Shown: positions 62,120 through 64,000 of the stretch, in pieces | How positions within the stretch are numbered: the stretch's first letter is position 1 | Layout of the letters: each line of letters opens with the position of its first letter | Assembly (NCBI RefSeq): GCF_004010105.1 | Contig: NZ_RRYE01000003.1 | Location: 1 to 64,000 of the forward strand | Reading direction: 5' to 3' | Source of the DNA: Microbacterium sp. CPCC 204701 | GTDB lineage: Bacteria; Actinomycetota; Actinomycetes; Actinomycetales; Microbacteriaceae | Length of the DNA: 64,000 bases | Notes under the pieces: model-generated | Databases searched by the model: none | What the model was told of the DNA's origin: nothing | Seen by the model: the letters and a program-made list of their open reading frames with translations, nothing else | Position numbers and translations under genes: made by a program

Positions 62120-62235
62120 GGGACGCCGCACCGACTCAGTCTCAGAAGCCTCGTCGTGTACAGGCAAGACTGATCCACCTTCGCACGCGGGCCGCTAGGG
62201 TTTCGCTTCGAACGCCTACGGCGAAGGGAGACCGA

Positions 62236-63240
62236 GTGGACAAGCTGGTGCCGTTGCGCGTGGAGGATCACGAGTCCCTGCGACACCACCGGCTCACCGC
62301 ACCGCAGCCGTTGGACGAGCGGCTCTGGGTGATCCCCGTGCCGATGCCCGATGCGTTCCTGCGCAGCACGCTGTGCGTCGCCGCGCAAGCGGACGACGGC
62401 GGCCTTGTACTGACAGATCCCGGCTGGGATTCCCCCGAGGCGCTCGAAGGCCTTCGTGCGGGCCTCGTAGCCGCCGGCTGGCGCCTCGAGGACGTGAGCC
62501 ACGTCGTCGCGACCCACGGGCATATCGACCACATTGGGCTCGCCAGCCGTATCCGCGAACTGGTCGGCGCTCAGGTCGCGACGATGGCTCCCGCGCACAC
62601 GTCGAACCCGCCGGAACCGGCGGATGTCAGGACCCGCGACCGCGAGGACCTCGCCCGGCTCGAACGTTGGGGCGCCGACGAGGAAACGTCTGCCCGGCTG
62701 CTGCCCCTAGTCCGCCGGGCCCGTAGAGTGCACCCGCGCGTCGTCCCTGACATCGAAATGCACGACGGTGACGAGATCCCCGGCGCCATCGGATGGACAG
62801 CGGTTGCGACGCCCGGGCACACGGCCGACCACATGTGCATCGTCGATGCCCAACGTCGGATCGTGGTGACGGGCGACCACGTGCTGCCGATGATGAATCC
62901 CGGCATCGGCCTCAGCACCGGCTTCGGCGCGAACGCCGTGGCGGAGTACCTGCGATCACTCGACAAACTCGTGCCGTTCGAAGACTTCACCGTCGTCCCA
63001 GGGCACGGCTACGTGTTCGCGCCACTCGACGGGCGGCTGCGCACCACGCGGGCCCACATCCAGCGCCGCCTGCGCGAGGTGAGGTCGGTGCTGGAGGCGG
63101 AGGGCGAGCTGCCGACGCTAGCGCTCGCGTCGCGGCTCACCTGGAGCGACGGATGGGACGCCCTGTTCGAGAGCCCATGGCTGCACTCGGCCCTCCGTCA
63201 GACGGACATCTATCGCGAGGCCGCGACCTTGTCGGTGTGA
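62236..63240 (+). CDS. Metallo-beta-lactamase-fold hydrolase (paralogue of 9080)
   Basis: A 334-residue MBL-fold protein. Motif THGHIDH carries His94, His96, Asp98 and His99; further ligands are in TPGHTADHM, TGDHVLP and PGHGYVF. Same WVIPVP...DPGWDSPEAL layout as the protein at 9080. GTG 62236 is used because AAGGGAG sits 5 nt upstream; the frame extends to 61993 without support. Expected to hydrolyse a thioester or lactone in the CoA-dependent pathway. Confidence 0.85.
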   Translation: MDKLVPLRVEDHESLRHHRLTAPQPLDERLWVIPVPMPDAFLRSTLCVAAQADDGGLVLTDPGWDSPEALEGLRAGLVAAGWRLEDVSHVVATHGHIDHIGLASRIRELVGAQVATMAPAHTSNPPEPADVRTRDREDLARLERWGADEETSARLLPLVRRARRVHPRVVPDIEMHDGDEIPGAIGWTAVATPGHTADHMCIVDAQRRIVVTGDHVLPMMNPGIGLSTGFGANAVAEYLRSLDKLVPFEDFTVVPGHGYVFAPLDGRLRTTRAHIQRRLREVRSVLEAEGELPTLALASRLTWSDGWDALFESPWLHSALRQTDIYREAATLSV

Positions 63241-63259
63241 CCCGGGACGCAGCCCATCC

Positions 63260-63273
63260 CGTTCGGCGGAACG
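63260..63273. promoter_or_regulatory. CGTTC-N4-GAACG dyad
   Basis: Perfect 5-bp arms CGTTC/GAACG, just after the MBL hydrolase gene and 85 bp upstream of the ThDP-enzyme remnant. Possible operator for the transcript of the CoA-transferase at 63518. Confidence 0.35.
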
Positions 63274-63344
63274 TCCCGCCCAATGGCCTGCTCACGCCGT
63301 CGCCTTCGATACATTGCGGATCACCGAGAGCGAAGGGGCGACGT

Positions 63345-63523
63345 TTGAAGGTCCACGACGCGATCGCGCGAGCGATCAGAGACGCAAAAGTGCGCGAGCG
63401 CGTAGGCGCGCGAGGTAACCGCCGGGTCCGACTTCGTCGGCGTGCGGCAGGACATCTCATCGGAGCAGTTCCCACTGATGATCGACGTGCACGAGGATCC
63501 ATCGAAGCGGATGCCGCATGAGT
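63345..63523 (+). pseudogene. Remnant of a ThDP-dependent enzyme gene
   Basis: A TTG with AAGGGG 6 nt upstream opens a frame reading KVHDAIARAIRDAKV, typical of the N-terminus of ThDP enzymes (compare KAYIAIAQALLDAGI at 54202). About 50 bp later the frame shifts and reads EQFPLMIDVHEDPSKRMPHE, resembling the C-terminal end of such proteins. All of the body is gone. It looks like an internal deletion that brought the two ends together directly upstream of the CoA-transferase gene. Confidence 0.45.
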
Positions 63524-64000
63524 CCGGCCGCAGCGTCCACCTCTCGCCGGCCGCTCGAGGGCATCCGCGTAATCGAGTTTCGGGGCATGGGTCCGGGTCC
63601 GTTCGGCGGCATGCTGCTGGCCGACATGGGCGCTGACGTCGTGACCATCGAGCAGCCCGCCCCCCCGCTGGGCACGGCGATCCGCACGATTCTGCGCGGT
63701 CGACGCTCGCTCACCCTCGACCTCAAGGTGCCCAAGGCGCGGACGATCGCGCAGGCTCTGGTCCGCACAGCCGACGTGGTCACGGAGGGGTTCCGGCCGG
63801 GGGTGATGGAGCGGCTCGGGCTCGGGCCAGAGGAGTGCGCACGGGACAACGAGCGGCTGATCTACGCGCGCATGACGGGATGGGGCCAGACAGGTCCGCT
63901 TTCGCAGCGCGCCGGGCACGACATCAACTACCTCGCGGTGTCAGGCGTTCTCAGTCGCATCGGTCGCGAGGGCGCGTCGCCGGTGCCGCCGGTGAACTAC
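63518..64000 (+). CDS. CaiB/BaiF CoA-transferase / alpha-methylacyl-CoA racemase (3' end beyond window)
   Basis: 161 codons are visible. LEGIRVIEFRGMGPGPFGGM and MGADVVTIEQP are the family III N-terminus, and the AMACR-type catalytic His is in RAGHDINYLAVSG (about residue 137). The window ends right before the expected GDFGGG with the catalytic Asp. The Mcr/AMACR type is more likely than a transferase because of that His and the short spacing. It follows the remnant at 63345 with a weak ribosome site. Confidence 0.85.
   Translation, partial: MSPAAASTSRRPLEGIRVIEFRGMGPGPFGGMLLADMGADVVTIEQPAPPLGTAIRTILRGRRSLTLDLKVPKARTIAQALVRTADVVTEGFRPGVMERLGLGPEECARDNERLIYARMTGWGQTGPLSQRAGHDINYLAVSGVLSRIGREGASPVPPVNY

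Noticed and set aside
1-64000. CRISPR arrays, insertion sequences, integrase or transposase genes
   Set aside because: No regularly spaced repeats, terminal inverted repeats with a transposase frame, or recombinase motifs were seen, even near the tRNA scar.

Overview
The window is GC-rich DNA from an actinobacterium. This is inferred from the strong GC bias at third codon positions, frequent GTG/TTG starts, long antisense shadow frames, two class-I bacterial P450 systems, a PEP synthase with its PpsR regulator, and a tRNA-Arg 3' half of actinobacterial type. A Microbacteriaceae-like host is plausible but unproven. Almost the whole window is catabolic: uptake, CoA-dependent side-chain degradation, ring oxidation and ring cleavage. 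There are six transcriptional regulators (one TetR, four IclR, one HxlR).

Region 1 (1-17.7 kb) is tied together by a 17-bp dyad of the form TAGA-N7-TCTA. It occurs in front of four units: a branched-chain-type ABC importer (4925 to 1, minus), an operon of two acyl-CoA dehydrogenases plus the tetR gene (8021 to 5140, minus), an operon of crotonase, metallo-beta-lactamase hydrolase and 3-hydroxyacyl-CoA dehydrogenase (8212 to 11037, plus), and a catechol meta-cleavage operon (17438 to 11159, minus). The last encodes tautomerase, catechol 2,3-dioxygenase, hydratase, acylating acetaldehyde dehydrogenase, aldolase, oxalocrotonate decarboxylase and semialdehyde dehydrogenase. Together these would import a compound, shorten an acyl side chain and take catechol to pyruvate and acetyl-CoA.

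Region 2 (17.7-27.9 kb, plus) is an IclR-headed operon. It has two phosphotriesterase-like lactonases, a second complete branched-chain-type importer with a permease-ATPase fusion, an EthD-type protein, a cupin and a TIM-barrel isomerase-like protein, and it ends at a 17-bp-stem terminator. Two NTF2-like proteins follow on the minus strand.

Region 3 (28.9-30.5 kb) looks like a recombination scar: a 3' half tRNA-Arg, a hairpin and a frameshifted alpha-glucosidase remnant. Next come a QorB/QorR-like divergent pair, then ppsA and ppsR, which would make PEP from the pyruvate produced by aromatic catabolism.

Region 4 (34.8-49.5 kb) holds a lone iron/thiamine-type binding protein and a P450 unit with its own reductase, 7Fe ferredoxin and aldehyde dehydrogenase. 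It also holds an FAD-monooxygenase, SDR, homogentisate-dioxygenase-like and hydrolase operon, three closely related IclR regulators, an NmrA-type reductase and a MaoC-type hydratase.

Region 5 (49.5-64 kb) holds a long minus-strand operon: fused CoA-transferase, DUF35, thiolase-like aldolase, ThDP enzyme, alcohol dehydrogenase, P450 and 3Fe-4S ferredoxin. It is followed by a DUF3237 gene, an iron/polyamine-type ABC transporter, a second MBL hydrolase, a ThDP-enzyme remnant and the start of an alpha-methylacyl-CoA racemase/CoA-transferase that runs off the edge. The substrate cannot be read from sequence. An aryl lactone (dihydrocoumarin-like) with a phenylpropanoid chain would fit the gene content, but that is a hypothesis.
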